Assembly (NCBI RefSeq): GCF_020480685.1 | Contig: NZ_JAJAFU010000013.1 | Span: 1 to 64,000, forward strand | Source of the DNA: Deferrivibrio essentukiensis | GTDB lineage: Bacteria; Chrysiogenota; Deferribacteres; Deferribacterales; Deferrivibrionaceae | DNA: 64,000 nucleotides | Reading direction: 5' to 3' | Shown here: piece by piece, positions 26,527 through 35,100 of the stretch | How the letters are laid out: each line of letters starts with the position of its first letter | Position numbering within the stretch: position 1 is the first letter of the stretch | Position numbers and translations under genes: made by a program | Notes under the pieces: model-generated | The model's input: only the letters and a program-made list of their open reading frames with translations | The model's database searches: none | Told to the model about the DNA's origin: nothing

Positions 26527-27702
26527 ATGAAAAATGTTTACATTGTAGAAGCTTTAAGGACACCTTTTGGTTCATATGGCGGAAGTTTGGCAGATGTCCA
26601 TGTTGCAGATTTGGGGGCAACTGTAATCAAAGGGCTTGTGGAAAAAACAGGGATTGATGTTGATGCTATTGATGAAGTTATTTTAGGGCAAGTACTTATG
26701 GGTGGCAGCGGACAGGCACCTGCAAGGCAGGCGATGAGAAAGGCTGGATTAAAAGATAAGACTCACGCAATGACAATTAATAAAGTATGTGGAAGCGGTA
26801 TGAAAGCAATTATGCTTGCTGCGCAGTCAATAATGCTTGGTGATAGCGAAGTAGCTATTGCAGGCGGTATGGAAAATATGTCAAATACACCTTATGCACT
26901 TGATAAGGCAAGATTTGGTTACAGAATGGGCAATGGCAATATCCTCGATTTAATGATTTTTGATGCCCTCCTTGACCCTTATTCCGGCAGACATATGGGT
27001 GAGATTACTGAAGAAAGTATAGCAAAAAACAATGTTTCAAGGCAGGAGCAGGATGAATACGCTATAAGGTCATACACTTTGTCCCAAAAGGCTGTTGAAG
27101 GTGGTAGATTTGATGTGGAAATCGTCCCTGTAGTTAAACAAAGTAAAAAGGGTGAAATAGTTGTAAACAGAGATGAAGAGCCTTTTAAAGGGGATATATC
27201 AAAACTACCAAATTTGCGTCCGGTATTTAAAAAGGATGGCACTATTACTGCCGGCAATGCCTCCACGATAAATGACGGTGCTGCAGCTGTGCTTCTTGCT
27301 TCAGAAGATGCCGTTAAAAAATATGGTTTAAAGCCAAAGGCAAAATTGGTTGCTTATTCTACAAACAGTATCCATCCTAATGATTTTGGCGAGGCTCCGG
27401 TAGGTGCTATTGAAAAAATCTGGGCTAAAACGGGACTTTCAAAGGACGATATCGGACTTTACGAAATAAACGAGGCATTTGCCGCTGTACCACTTTTTGC
27501 AATCAAAAAACTTGGACTTGATATAAATAAAGTGAATGTGAACGGAGGGGCAGTTTCTATCGGGCATCCTGTTGGAGCAAGCGGTGGTAGACTTGTGGTA
27601 ACAGTATTAAATGAGATGCAACTTAGAAAAGAGAAATACGGTCTTGCTACCCTTTGTATCGGTGGCGGTGAAGCTGTGGCAGTATTGCTTGAGCTACTTT
27701 AA
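26527..27702 (+). CDS. Acetyl-CoA acetyltransferase (thiolase)
   Basis: 391 aa. Nucleophile Cys in NKVCGSGMKAIML near residue 88, His in GGAVSIGHPVGASG and second Cys in TLCIGGGEAVAV, the three catalytic residues of degradative/biosynthetic thiolases. The ATG at 26527 is preferred over 26521, because the GGGGG site is only 1 bp from 26521 but 7 bp from 26527. With the CoA transferase downstream it makes a route between acetoacetate and two acetyl-CoA, under sigma54 control. Confidence 0.95.
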   Translation: MKNVYIVEALRTPFGSYGGSLADVHVADLGATVIKGLVEKTGIDVDAIDEVILGQVLMGGSGQAPARQAMRKAGLKDKTHAMTINKVCGSGMKAIMLAAQSIMLGDSEVAIAGGMENMSNTPYALDKARFGYRMGNGNILDLMIFDALLDPYSGRHMGEITEESIAKNNVSRQEQDEYAIRSYTLSQKAVEGGRFDVEIVPVVKQSKKGEIVVNRDEEPFKGDISKLPNLRPVFKKDGTITAGNASTINDGAAAVLLASEDAVKKYGLKPKAKLVAYSTNSIHPNDFGEAPVGAIEKIWAKTGLSKDDIGLYEINEAFAAVPLFAIKKLGLDINKVNVNGGAVSIGHPVGASGGRLVVTVLNEMQLRKEKYGLATLCIGGGEAVAVLLELL

Positions 27703-27714
27703 GAGAGGTGACTA

Positions 27715-29079
27715 ATGGCTAATAAAGTTTACGAATCAGTAGAAAAGGCGTTAGAAGGTGTTTTAAAAGACGGGATGACAATTGCTGCAGGTGGATTTGG
27801 CCTTTGTGGTATCCCTGAAAAATTGATTCTTGCAATAAGGGACAGCGGAGTAAAAGATTTGACTTTTGTTAGCAACAATGCAGGTGTGGATAATTTTGGT
27901 CTTGGTCTGCTTTTACAAACAAGACAAGTGAAGAAGATGATCTCTTCTTATGTGGGAGAAAACAAAATATTTGAACAGCAATATTTAAACGGAGAGCTTG
28001 AGCTTGAGCTTACCCCTCAGGGGACTTTAGCTGAAAAGCTCAGAGCCGGAGGTGCAGGCATCCCTGCGTTTTACACAAGGACAGGCTACGGCACAATTTT
28101 GACTAAAGATAAAGAGATAAAGGTATTTAACGGAAAAGAGTATGTTTTAGAAGAAAGTATTGTGGCTGATCTTTCAATAGTCAAAGGGTGGAAGGCTGAC
28201 AAGGCAGGCAATGTAATGTTTAGAATGACAGCCAATAATTTTAATGAGGCCTGTGCTAAAGCGGGGAAATTAACAATTGTTGAAGTTGAAGAGATTGTTG
28301 AAACAGGTGAGCTTGACCCTCACTGCATTCATTTACCGGGGATTTATGTAGATAGACTTGTACTTGGTACAAATTACGAAAAGCCTATTGAGCAAAGGAC
28401 TGTAAATACAGGTACAATCAGTGCAAAAGGGTTTAATGAGCAAAAAGAGTGGATGGCAAAAAGGATTGTAAAAGAGCTAAGGGACGGATATTATGTAAAT
28501 TTAGGTATAGGTATGCCTACACTTGTGGCAAACTTTGTCCCTGAAGATATCAATATTATTCTTCATTCTGAAAACGGGCTACTCGGTATCGGGCCATTCC
28601 CTACAGAGGAAGAGGTGGATGCTGACCTTATAAATGCAGGTAAGCAAACTGTTACCTATATTAAAGGTGCTAGTTTCTTCGACTCATCAGAATCATTTGC
28701 CATGATTAGGGGCGGTCACCTTGATTTGTCCGTTTTGGGCGGTATGCAGGTAAGCAAATATGGAGATTTGGCAAATTGGGTAATTCCGGGGAAAATGGTC
28801 AAAGGTCCCGGCGGTGCAATGGATTTGGTGTCAGGGGTGAAAAAACTTATTGTTATGATGGAGCATACTGCAAAAGATGGAAGTCCTAAAATACTCAATG
28901 ACTGCACTCTGCCTATCACGGGCAAAAATGTAGTAGACATGATTGTTACCGAAAAAGGTGTATTTACTGTTGATAAGGATGAAGGGCTTACACTTATTGA
29001 AATATCGCCATTCTCAAACCTTGAGGATATAAAAGCAACGACTGGTTGCGACTTTAAAGTAGCAGATAATTTAAAGTAA
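27715..29079 (+). CDS. 3-oxoacid/acetoacetate CoA-transferase, fused alpha-beta subunits
   Basis: 454 aa covering both halves of a family I CoA transferase. The alpha part ([24 protein letters not shown]) runs to ~residue 220 and the beta part ([15 protein letters not shown], then [11 protein letters not shown] with the catalytic Glu) follows in the same chain. Most bacteria encode these as two genes (scoA/scoB, atoDA); the fusion resembles the mitochondrial SCOT layout. It moves CoA between succinyl-CoA or acetyl-CoA and acetoacetate or another short acid. RBS AGAGGTG is 12 bp after the thiolase stop. Confidence 0.92.
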   Translation: MANKVYESVEKALEGVLKDGMTIAAGGFGLCGIPEKLILAIRDSGVKDLTFVSNNAGVDNFGLGLLLQTRQVKKMISSYVGENKIFEQQYLNGELELELTPQGTLAEKLRAGGAGIPAFYTRTGYGTILTKDKEIKVFNGKEYVLEESIVADLSIVKGWKADKAGNVMFRMTANNFNEACAKAGKLTIVEVEEIVETGELDPHCIHLPGIYVDRLVLGTNYEKPIEQRTVNTGTISAKGFNEQKEWMAKRIVKELRDGYYVNLGIGMPTLVANFVPEDINIILHSENGLLGIGPFPTEEEVDADLINAGKQTVTYIKGASFFDSSESFAMIRGGHLDLSVLGGMQVSKYGDLANWVIPGKMVKGPGGAMDLVSGVKKLIVMMEHTAKDGSPKILNDCTLPITGKNVVDMIVTEKGVFTVDKDEGLTLIEISPFSNLEDIKATTGCDFKVADNLK

Positions 29080-29092
29080 TTTTTTAACACAA

Positions 29093-29115
29093 CAGGCGGC
29101 CATTGCGGTCGCCTG
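29093..29115 (+). terminator. Hairpin after CoA transferase
   Basis: CAGGCGGCC and GGTCGCCTG form a 9-bp stem with one wobble around ATTGC, 14 bp after the stop codon. Only a weak T-rich run follows (ATTCTTATAAA). Likely terminator or mRNA 3' end. Confidence 0.5.
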
Positions 29116-29326
29116 ATTCTTATAAACCGAAATTGTATGATATATGACAAATATCTGTTGCAAGCAATAGGTTTGTTTATTTTTATTAATTAAGCTCAGT
29201 GAGAAATTGAGCGAAGGATGGGTATTGTGAAAGAATTAGGTAGCCTATTGTAACTTATTACATAGCCCGACATTTATTTACCTGCAAAAAAACGTATCCT
29301 TCTCTTGGTGTCAGGGATGGTATTTT
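29116..29326. other. Intergenic region with no recognised feature
   Basis: About 210 bp between the operon-end hairpin and heptad array B. I checked for open frames, tRNA, riboswitch-like folds and repeats and see nothing I can support. Confidence 0.4.
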
Positions 29327-29380
29327 AACTTAATACTTAGCACTTAGTACTTAGTACTTAACACTTATCACTAATTCTTA
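29327..29380. repeat. Heptad array B (CTTAGNA words)
   Basis: TACTTAG, CACTTAG, TACTTAG, TACTTAA, CACTTAT and CACTAAT follow every 7 bp, running into the stop codon of the minus-strand DUF4412 gene at 29378. The word class differs from the GAACGTA class but the period is the same. Confidence 0.75.
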
Positions 29381-30088
29381 ATTTTTCCCGCCCATAAATT
29401 GTTTCATCATCTGCTGAATCTCTTCTTGACTTGGCTGATTGTTATCCCCCTTTTGACTGTCCGGCCCGCTCATCACCTCCCTGTAAGATTTTATAGGATA
29501 ATTGGGCAGTTTAAACTCAGAGTCGCTAATTTTTATATTAAACTGTACTTTTTTTGCGACTTCTACCCTTTTTACCCCCATCACTTCTGCTTTACTTTTA
29601 AGAGGTATCCCTTTATAAATCCAAATTATTGCCTGTTCATATTGCCAGATATCACAAGGGTATCCGAGCACCTTTTCATGCCCTACTTTTTTAGCTTTGT
29701 TCGACTTCAAAAAGCTTTTTAAATCTTTGTATTCTTCGCTCATCTTTTGCATTTCATTTATGTTTGCCTTGATAATAATATTTTCATCAAAATCTACGGT
29801 GTAGACTATATCTTTGTCATATTTTGACATCTCTTTGGTAATATTTTGCCTGCCCATTGTGGTTGATTTTGTCTCTGACTTTTGCAGCTCAAGCTCACCG
29901 AAATCTTTAAAAATAAGTGTGGACGCCCCTTCTTCTTTTATCTGCATCCCATAAACATTTCCTGTGGCAGAGATGGCGTATTCTATAATACCTGATTCTA
30001 CATCATACCTTTTTTCTTTGGCAACTCCGGGAAAAGTTAGTCCATAAAGGAAAATTGTGATAACTGAAATAATTTTTAAAGTTTTCAT
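29378..30088 (-). CDS. Exported DUF4412-type protein
   Basis: 236 aa with a signal peptide (KTLKIISVITIFLYGLTF, cleavage near GVAK), so periplasmic or lipid-free exported. The body is a beta-rich domain (GMQIKEEGASTLIFKDFG, HEKVLGYPCDIWQY) like the DUF4412 family, which has no known function. The tail is Gln/Met-rich (EEIQQMMKQFMGG). It is a single-gene unit divergent from flagellin; its terminal codons run into heptad array B. Role unknown. Confidence 0.75.
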   Translation of the reverse strand: MKTLKIISVITIFLYGLTFPGVAKEKRYDVESGIIEYAISATGNVYGMQIKEEGASTLIFKDFGELELQKSETKSTTMGRQNITKEMSKYDKDIVYTVDFDENIIIKANINEMQKMSEEYKDLKSFLKSNKAKKVGHEKVLGYPCDIWQYEQAIIWIYKGIPLKSKAEVMGVKRVEVAKKVQFNIKISDSEFKLPNYPIKSYREVMSGPDSQKGDNNQPSQEEIQQMMKQFMGGKN

Positions 30089-30204
30089 GACATATCTCCT
30101 TGGGATAGGATAATAAATTATAGCACAAATATTTAAAACTTGCTTTGTAGGATTAGGATTAAGTGCTTAAATTTTATCGGGTATGTGAAAATGTAAAATT
30201 TTTC

Positions 30205-30231
30205 TAAAGTTTTTCGCACCTTGTTCGATTA
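30205..30231 (+). promoter_or_regulatory. Sigma28 (FliA) promoter upstream of flagellin
   Basis: TAAAGTTT (30205-30212), an 11-bp spacer, then TTCGATTA (30224-30231), close to the known sigma28 form TAAAGTTT-N11-GCCGATAA. It lies 255 bp before the flagellin ATG, unusually far, with an intrinsic terminator between. Confidence 0.8.
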
Positions 30232-30237
30232 GGTAGT

Positions 30238-30308
30238 CAGAAAGCTAAATAGGAAAAGGTACTGAGACAATCGGGCCGATGTGGTTTTAAACCATGTCGG
30301 CCCTTTTT
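30238..30308 (+). ncRNA. Possible short leader RNA ending at an intrinsic terminator
   Basis: From the predicted sigma28 start point (about 30238) to the T-run at 30304-30308 a transcript of roughly 70 nt would be made, ending in a strong terminator before flagellin. It may be an independent small RNA or the terminated form of a controlled leader. I recognise no known riboswitch in it. Confidence 0.4.
30273..30308 (+). terminator. Strong intrinsic terminator inside the flagellin leader
   Basis: GGGCCGA (30273-30279) pairs with TCGGCCC (30297-30303), and TGGTTT with AAACCA inside, followed directly by five T. It sits downstream of the only sigma28-type promoter seen and 178 bp upstream of the flagellin ATG. 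Confidence 0.85.
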
Positions 30309-30347
30309 GTTTTCTAAAGAAAATTGGGCAAGGAGGTGAGAAGAAAA

Positions 30348-30437
30348 GTTAGCACGTAGGAACTTTAGAAAGTTGGAACGTTAGAACGTTGAAACATTTA
30401 ACGTAGAACCTTGAACGTAGAACGTTGAACGTTTAAC
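30348..30437. repeat. Heptad array C in the flagellin 5' region
   Basis: TTGAACG, TAGAACG, TTGAACG and TTTAACT repeat every 7 bp at the right end. On the left, GTTGGAAC, GTTAGAAC and GTTGAAAC repeat every 8 bp, the one clear change of period among the arrays. It lies between the leader terminator and the CsrA-like hairpin and so would be part of the flagellin mRNA. Confidence 0.72.
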
Positions 30438-30445
30438 TAACAAAA

Positions 30446-30480
30446 GGCAAGGATGCCAAAATTAAAAAACACATGGAGGT
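30446..30480 (+). promoter_or_regulatory. CsrA-type binding site pair in flagellin leader
   Basis: GGCAAGGATGCC (30446-30457) folds as a GGCA/TGCC stem presenting AGGA in the loop, the classic CsrA target. A second GGA is in the ribosome-binding site ATGGAGGT (30473-30480). In B. subtilis hag a very similar pair of sites lets CsrA block translation until FliW removes it. No csrA or fliW gene is in the window. Confidence 0.6.
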
Positions 30481-30485
30481 AAGTT

Positions 30486-32780
30486 ATGGCACTTACAATT
30501 TACAACAATATTTCTTCGTTAACATCTCAAAGATATTTGGGGCAAACAAATTCAGCAACAGCTAAGACATTGGAAAAACTTTCTTCAGGTCTTAGGATTA
30601 ACCACGCAAGTGACGATGCATCAGGGCTTGCAATTTCTGAAAAATTAAGAGGACAAATCAGCGGTCTTAAAAGAGCAAGTATGAATGCTCAAGACGGTAT
30701 ATCAATGCTGCAGACCGGTGAAGGTGCTTTGCAAGAAGTACAAAACATCATCCAAAGGATGAGAGAATTGGCAGTACAAGCTGCAAACGGCACATACACA
30801 TCAAACGACCGTAAAGAGATTCAAAAAGAGGTAGACCAACTAAAAGATGAAATTAACCGTATATCATCTTCTACAGAATTTAACACTAAGAAGTTATTAA
30901 ACGGTGATGCTACAGCACTATGGTCATCAAGCAGCAATAAAATCGATGCTTTAGTTAAAAGTTCAGTAGCTGAAGGTAACTACAAGCTTAGCATTGCGGC
31001 AAACCCAGGTACTAATTATGTATATAAAACAGATATTATGACATTAAAAGATGGAGCTTATGCTGCTGAAATTATTGATAATGATGTTTCAGCAAGAAGT
31101 ATAAAAAATGTTAGTGGACTAAATAGTACTATTAATGATAGTAGTAAAAGCTACAAACTAACTTTTTCTAATGCGGACTTATCTACTACAGATGTTGGTA
31201 GTGCTGTAGGGACATATTTAGTAGATTCAACAGTAAATGGAGCAAGTTCATTAAATTTAACAAGCGTAACTATTACTGCAACTGGCACATCAGGCTATCT
31301 TGAAATTGAGATGGCTCAAGGTTGGACAGCGGGTGGAGCTAATATTTCCGATGTAGGTAAGGCAAGATTTATTAATGCTATTACAGGAGATGTCACAGAG
31401 TGGACTAGTGTTAGCTATAGTGGTGGTAGTCACTCAATAGTTATTAACAATATAGATGGAAGTATTGATATTACACTTTCAGCTGCTGATTCTCTTAAAT
31501 TTAGTGAAGGTGACAAAAAACTATTTTGGGTAACTGATGGAAGTACTGATGCTACAGCGGCTGCTAACAGTTATGTCACTTTTACTGATTCGTATGGTAA
31601 AACTGCAGAATTTGAGCTTGCCAATATTGTAAGTAGCTCTGAATACAAACAAAATACTCTTTATACTGCTGAAATAAATACTGCAAATGGCAGCGTAAAC
31701 TTAGGTAGCTTTACGTTTGAAATGGGTAAATTAAGTGCTGCTTTAGCAGGTGATTTAAAATTTGATGTTGCAGGCCCAGGGGATAGAGCTACGACATCTA
31801 CCAAGCTTTCTGACATTGCAAGATTTGTAACAGCAGATGGAAGAAATATCTTTGATAATACTCAAGAGCTTACAATTTTTGGTAATGGTAAGCAGACAAC
31901 TATCTTTTTAGAAGGTAGCGATACTGTAGCTGACTTTGAGCAAAAACTTACTGATGCTTTAGTTAACGAGCTTGGTGTTGGCAGTGATACTAGTACAGTA
32001 AATAATCACCTTGTAGATTATGTTAAATCAGTAAGCAATTCAAACTCTAATCAAGCAGTAGCAGGTACATTTGTAATTCAAACAGCCCTGCTTGGTGATG
32101 ATAGTAAATTGTCATTTATCGGAGACCAGGCACTTATTGATGGACTTTCACTTGCTACAATTCAAGAAGGTGAAAATTCAGAGTTAACAATTTCCGTAAC
32201 AAATGCACATACAGGTGAAGAAATTGGAAGTGACACAGTTAACGATTATACTTTAAAAGGAGTTATTTCAGGTGTTGATGTTAAGGTAGATAGCTCTTTA
32301 GGTGTAGACGTAGCGGATTCTAATGATGATGGCAAATTAGAGTTTAGTGCTGCAAGTAATACGAACGTGTTCCTTCACGTGGTTGACAACTCTACAGACC
32401 TTCAGATTGGTGCAAATGAAGGACAGGCAATTAATGTAAGTATTGCTCAGATTGATACAAAATCTCTTGGACTTGAAGATGTGCTGATGGTTGACCAATC
32501 TTCAGCTCAAAAAGCTATTACAAAGCTTGACAAGGCTCTTGAATTTGTATCAAGCACAAGGGCTACAATAGGTGCTCAGATTAACAGGCTTGAAAGTGCA
32601 ATATCAAACCTTGATACTGCAAGAGAAAACTTAACTGCTTCTGAGTCAAGGATTCGTGACCTTGATATGGCTGAAGAGATGGCTAAATTTACAAGGAACC
32701 AAATCCTTTCTCAAGCTGGTACTGCAATGCTTGCACAAGCCAATCAGTTGCCACAGATGGCTTTACAACTTCTTCAGTAA
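30486..32780 (+). CDS. fliC: Flagellin
   Basis: 764 aa, considerably longer than common 280-500 aa flagellins. The conserved D0/D1 ends are intact: YNNISSLTSQRYLGQTN and LSSGLRINHASDDASGLAIS at the N-terminus, SRIRDLDMAEEMAKFTRNQI and QLPQMALQLLQ at the C-terminus. The ~480 residues between (from about 150 to 640) are Ser/Thr/Gly/Asp-rich and form the variable surface domains. It polymerises into the filament after export through the flagellar secretion system. Transcription likely starts at the sigma28 promoter at 30205; translation is likely modulated by the CsrA-type sites. Paired with flaG downstream. Confidence 0.97.
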   Translation: MALTIYNNISSLTSQRYLGQTNSATAKTLEKLSSGLRINHASDDASGLAISEKLRGQISGLKRASMNAQDGISMLQTGEGALQEVQNIIQRMRELAVQAANGTYTSNDRKEIQKEVDQLKDEINRISSSTEFNTKKLLNGDATALWSSSSNKIDALVKSSVAEGNYKLSIAANPGTNYVYKTDIMTLKDGAYAAEIIDNDVSARSIKNVSGLNSTINDSSKSYKLTFSNADLSTTDVGSAVGTYLVDSTVNGASSLNLTSVTITATGTSGYLEIEMAQGWTAGGANISDVGKARFINAITGDVTEWTSVSYSGGSHSIVINNIDGSIDITLSAADSLKFSEGDKKLFWVTDGSTDATAAANSYVTFTDSYGKTAEFELANIVSSSEYKQNTLYTAEINTANGSVNLGSFTFEMGKLSAALAGDLKFDVAGPGDRATTSTKLSDIARFVTADGRNIFDNTQELTIFGNGKQTTIFLEGSDTVADFEQKLTDALVNELGVGSDTSTVNNHLVDYVKSVSNSNSNQAVAGTFVIQTALLGDDSKLSFIGDQALIDGLSLATIQEGENSELTISVTNAHTGEEIGSDTVNDYTLKGVISGVDVKVDSSLGVDVADSNDDGKLEFSAASNTNVFLHVVDNSTDLQIGANEGQAINVSIAQIDTKSLGLEDVLMVDQSSAQKAITKLDKALEFVSSTRATIGAQINRLESAISNLDTARENLTASESRIRDLDMAEEMAKFTRNQILSQAGTAMLAQANQLPQMALQLLQ

Positions 32781-32800
32781 ACTGGCGGTAACAAAATTTA

Positions 32801-32822
32801 AGGGCAGGGTCATCCCTGCTCT
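32801..32822 (+). terminator. Hairpin between fliC and flaG
   Basis: A 9-bp stem (AGGGCAGGG with CCCTGCTCT, one wobble) around TCAT, followed by TAAACTAAAA, not a T-run. It could be a partial terminator or an mRNA stabiliser that sets the flagellin:FlaG ratio. Confidence 0.45.
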
Positions 32823-32845
32823 AAACTAAAAAGGCGGTGATTAAA

Positions 32846-33196
32846 ATGTTGGATACTATAAGAAATGTCACAGCTCATCAGGTGGAGCAGGCATCAAAAC
32901 CTATTGATGCGGCTTCAAAAGATATGGCTAAGCAACAGACTCAGCAGGTTGTGGCAGAAAAAAGGCAACCCTCAGAGGAGCAGGTAAAGTCTGCCGTTGA
33001 GGACCTTAACAAAACACTGCAAAATTTGAATATAAAACGCCAGTTTGTCGTAGACAAAGAAGTTGACAAAGTGATTGTGAAGGTGATTGACAGCGACGAA
33101 AAAGAGGTAATTAGGCAGATACCTTCTGAGGAAGCATTAAAATTGTCAAAAAATGTCAGGGAGATGATTGGTCTCTTGTTTGACAGCAAATCTTAA
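32846..33196 (+). CDS. flaG: FlaG-family protein
   Basis: 116 aa. The C-terminal half carries the FlaG pattern (RQFVVDKEVDKVIVKVIDS, EVIRQIPSEEALKLSKNVR). FlaG proteins affect filament length and motility. The ATG at 32846 has GGCGG 9 bp upstream; a GTG at 32837 in the same frame overlaps that site and is less likely. Directly downstream of flagellin, the usual position. Confidence 0.88.
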   Translation: MLDTIRNVTAHQVEQASKPIDAASKDMAKQQTQQVVAEKRQPSEEQVKSAVEDLNKTLQNLNIKRQFVVDKEVDKVIVKVIDSDEKEVIRQIPSEEALKLSKNVREMIGLLFDSKS

Positions 33197-33203
33197 AATA
33201 TTC

Positions 33204-33224
33204 GCCGGGGCAACCCGGCTTTTT
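33204..33224 (+). terminator. Intrinsic terminator after flaG
   Basis: GCCGGG and CCCGGC pair around GGCAA-type loop and are followed by TTTTT. Ends the flagellin-flaG unit. Confidence 0.88.
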
Positions 33225-33230
33225 AATTAG

Positions 33231-33341
33231 TATTAAGTACTAAGTGCTAAGTGTTAAGTCAAAAGCAACATTGAACGTAGAACTTAGAACGTAGAACATA
33301 GAACGTAGAACTTAGAACGTAGAACGTTGAACATTAAACCT
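33231..33341. repeat. Heptad array D (two word classes in one phase)
   Basis: TATTAAG, TACTAAG, TGCTAAG and TGTTAAG run for four units, then two transition words, then nine GAACNTN words (GAACGTA, GAACTTA, GAACATA and so on). All 16 units keep a strict 7-bp phase with no indel. It ends at the stop codon of the minus-strand AAA-ATPase gene. Confidence 0.85.
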
Positions 33342-34881
33342 ACACCTTTTCCCATTCAAAATTAGTAATATTCTTTTCCTCAGAGCTAAATTCAATACCT
33401 ATAAGATAAATTTGTTTGCCCTCATTTAAATATTTCTCAGAATATTTTCTTTCTTTGATTTGATTTAACGCCTCACCTTTTTTGCCATCAACTTTAAATT
33501 CAAAAATATAAACCTTATCTTCCACAAAAAGTGTCAAATCTATCCTGCCCTTATTCGTAACATCTTCGCCAACAATTCTGAAGCCAAGTGATGCAAGGTA
33601 TGAATAAATTACACTTGCATAAAAACCTTCATGTAACTTCATCTCATTATTTGTAAAATTATAATATGGTATTGAAGCAAACAGAGAAATTAAATTATCT
33701 CTTACTATATTTAAATCTGCATTAAACAAGGCTTTAAAAGTAAGATTTTGATTTGACGGGGACTCTTTATAATGGAAAAGATAACGAAGGATGTAATCAT
33801 TTAAAGATATCTGTACTTCTAAATTTGGCACTCTTAATCTATATTCTATTGACCTGCCTGTATCAATCACCTCTTGAATTGTCAAATAACCTGATTGGTA
33901 AAGTATTACTTCCAAATCAATATTTTCAACATCAAAGCTTGAAAGTATCTTTTTATCTACAACCAGATTAGTTAAATTAGGTAAAAAATAATCTTTCCCT
34001 TTTATGAGTTTAATCAAAAAAGATGGCGTGCCACTTTCAAACCAATAATTGTCAAATACAAATTCATTGCTGATAAACTGTAAAATGTCAAAGGGATTAT
34101 AAACATTATCCTTGAGAAAGTTATAGCCGTTATACCATCTTTTTACCTTTTCCATATCTACGTTTTCAAAGTAAGGTCTAAAAGTTGTCTCGATGTCATT
34201 TTGAGTATAGCCGCAGATATTTCCAAACTTGGGATTTAGAGAGATATCAGTTAGCATATTAAGCCCGCTAAAGATAGATGCCTTGGAAAATTTACTTACC
34301 CCTGTCAAAAATGCAAATTTGATATGGGCATCTACACCTTTTAAAACAGAATACAATCCTTTTAGATATTCCCGATGCTCTTTTGCTTGCTCAATATTAT
34401 CCAATACATCGAGAATAGGTTTATCATATTCATCTATCAACACGACCACTTTTTGATTGTATTTTTCTGATGCCTGGGTAATTAATCTTCTAAAACAGAT
34501 AACCAAATCCAAATCATCGTCACATTCTATACCAAGTCTTCTTTGATTTTCTAACAAAGTTTCTCTAAGAGTCGACTCCAAGTCTTTTATTGTCCTATTT
34601 TTACCATCCCAACTTATTTTAATCACTGGGTATTTTTCATCCCAGTTCCATTTATCGTAAATATAAAGACCTTCAAAAAGCTTTTTATTCCCTTCAAATA
34701 ATTCTTTTAATGTATCAAGAAAAAGGGACTTACCAAATCTGCGGGGACGGGAAAGGAAAACATAAGAGTAGTTTTCTATTAATTCTAATACCTCTTTTGT
34801 TTTGTCAACATAAATGTAGTCGCCTTCAATTATTTTACTAAAAGTTTGGATACCTATTGGAAGCTTTTTTAATGTTTGCAT
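33340..34881 (-). CDS. AAA-ATPase-like/PD-(D/E)XK nuclease-domain protein
   Basis: 513 aa. The N-terminal two thirds match the AAA-ATPase_like family: LPIGIQTFSKIIEGDYIYVDKT, then a P-loop-like SRPRRFGKSLFLDTL, then VVLIDEYDKPILD. The C-terminal ~90 residues are a PD-(D/E)XK fold, GRIDLTLFVEDKVYIFEFKV, with the Asp and the E-x-K pair. These genes are common, patchy and often multi-copy in anaerobes; their job is unproven, with defence or mobile-element roles proposed. It is bracketed by heptad arrays D and E, and has its own GGAGA site. A transferred gene is likely. Confidence 0.88.
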   Translation of the reverse strand: MQTLKKLPIGIQTFSKIIEGDYIYVDKTKEVLELIENYSYVFLSRPRRFGKSLFLDTLKELFEGNKKLFEGLYIYDKWNWDEKYPVIKISWDGKNRTIKDLESTLRETLLENQRRLGIECDDDLDLVICFRRLITQASEKYNQKVVVLIDEYDKPILDVLDNIEQAKEHREYLKGLYSVLKGVDAHIKFAFLTGVSKFSKASIFSGLNMLTDISLNPKFGNICGYTQNDIETTFRPYFENVDMEKVKRWYNGYNFLKDNVYNPFDILQFISNEFVFDNYWFESGTPSFLIKLIKGKDYFLPNLTNLVVDKKILSSFDVENIDLEVILYQSGYLTIQEVIDTGRSIEYRLRVPNLEVQISLNDYILRYLFHYKESPSNQNLTFKALFNADLNIVRDNLISLFASIPYYNFTNNEMKLHEGFYASVIYSYLASLGFRIVGEDVTNKGRIDLTLFVEDKVYIFEFKVDGKKGEALNQIKERKYSEKYLNEGKQIYLIGIEFSSEEKNITNFEWEKV

Positions 34882-34964
34882 AGTTGTCTCCGCAGTGAGT
34901 ATACTCTTTCACAAAATATAGGCGAAAATGAAGGATTAGGCAAGGGGGATGCTCCTAAAGACAA

Positions 34965-35055
34965 GAATTATGAATTATGAATTGTGAATTATAAATTTTG
35001 AATTAGGCTCGCTACGCGAAAATTTTGGATTATGGATTTTGAATGATAAGTGATA
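34965..35055. repeat. Heptad array E1 (GAATTAT words)
   Basis: GAATTAT, GAATTAT, GAATTGT, GAATTAT, AAATTTT, GAATTAG, then GCTCGCT, ACGCGAA and GATTATG, GATTTTG, in one 7-bp phase. It lies upstream of the AAA/PD-(D/E)XK gene, so would contain or border its promoter. A third word class. Confidence 0.7.
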
Positions 35056-35100
35056 GTCTTACAGGCTTGTAAAAATTATTAACAGTTAAAATCATAATAA

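Noticed and set aside
29116-29326. Structured RNA after the CoA-transferase operon
   Set aside because: Only short, unrelated stems can be drawn; nothing beyond chance in A+T-rich sequence.
30232-30308. Cyclic di-GMP or other riboswitch in the flagellin leader
   Set aside because: The conserved cores of the known classes are not visible; only the terminator hairpin is clear.
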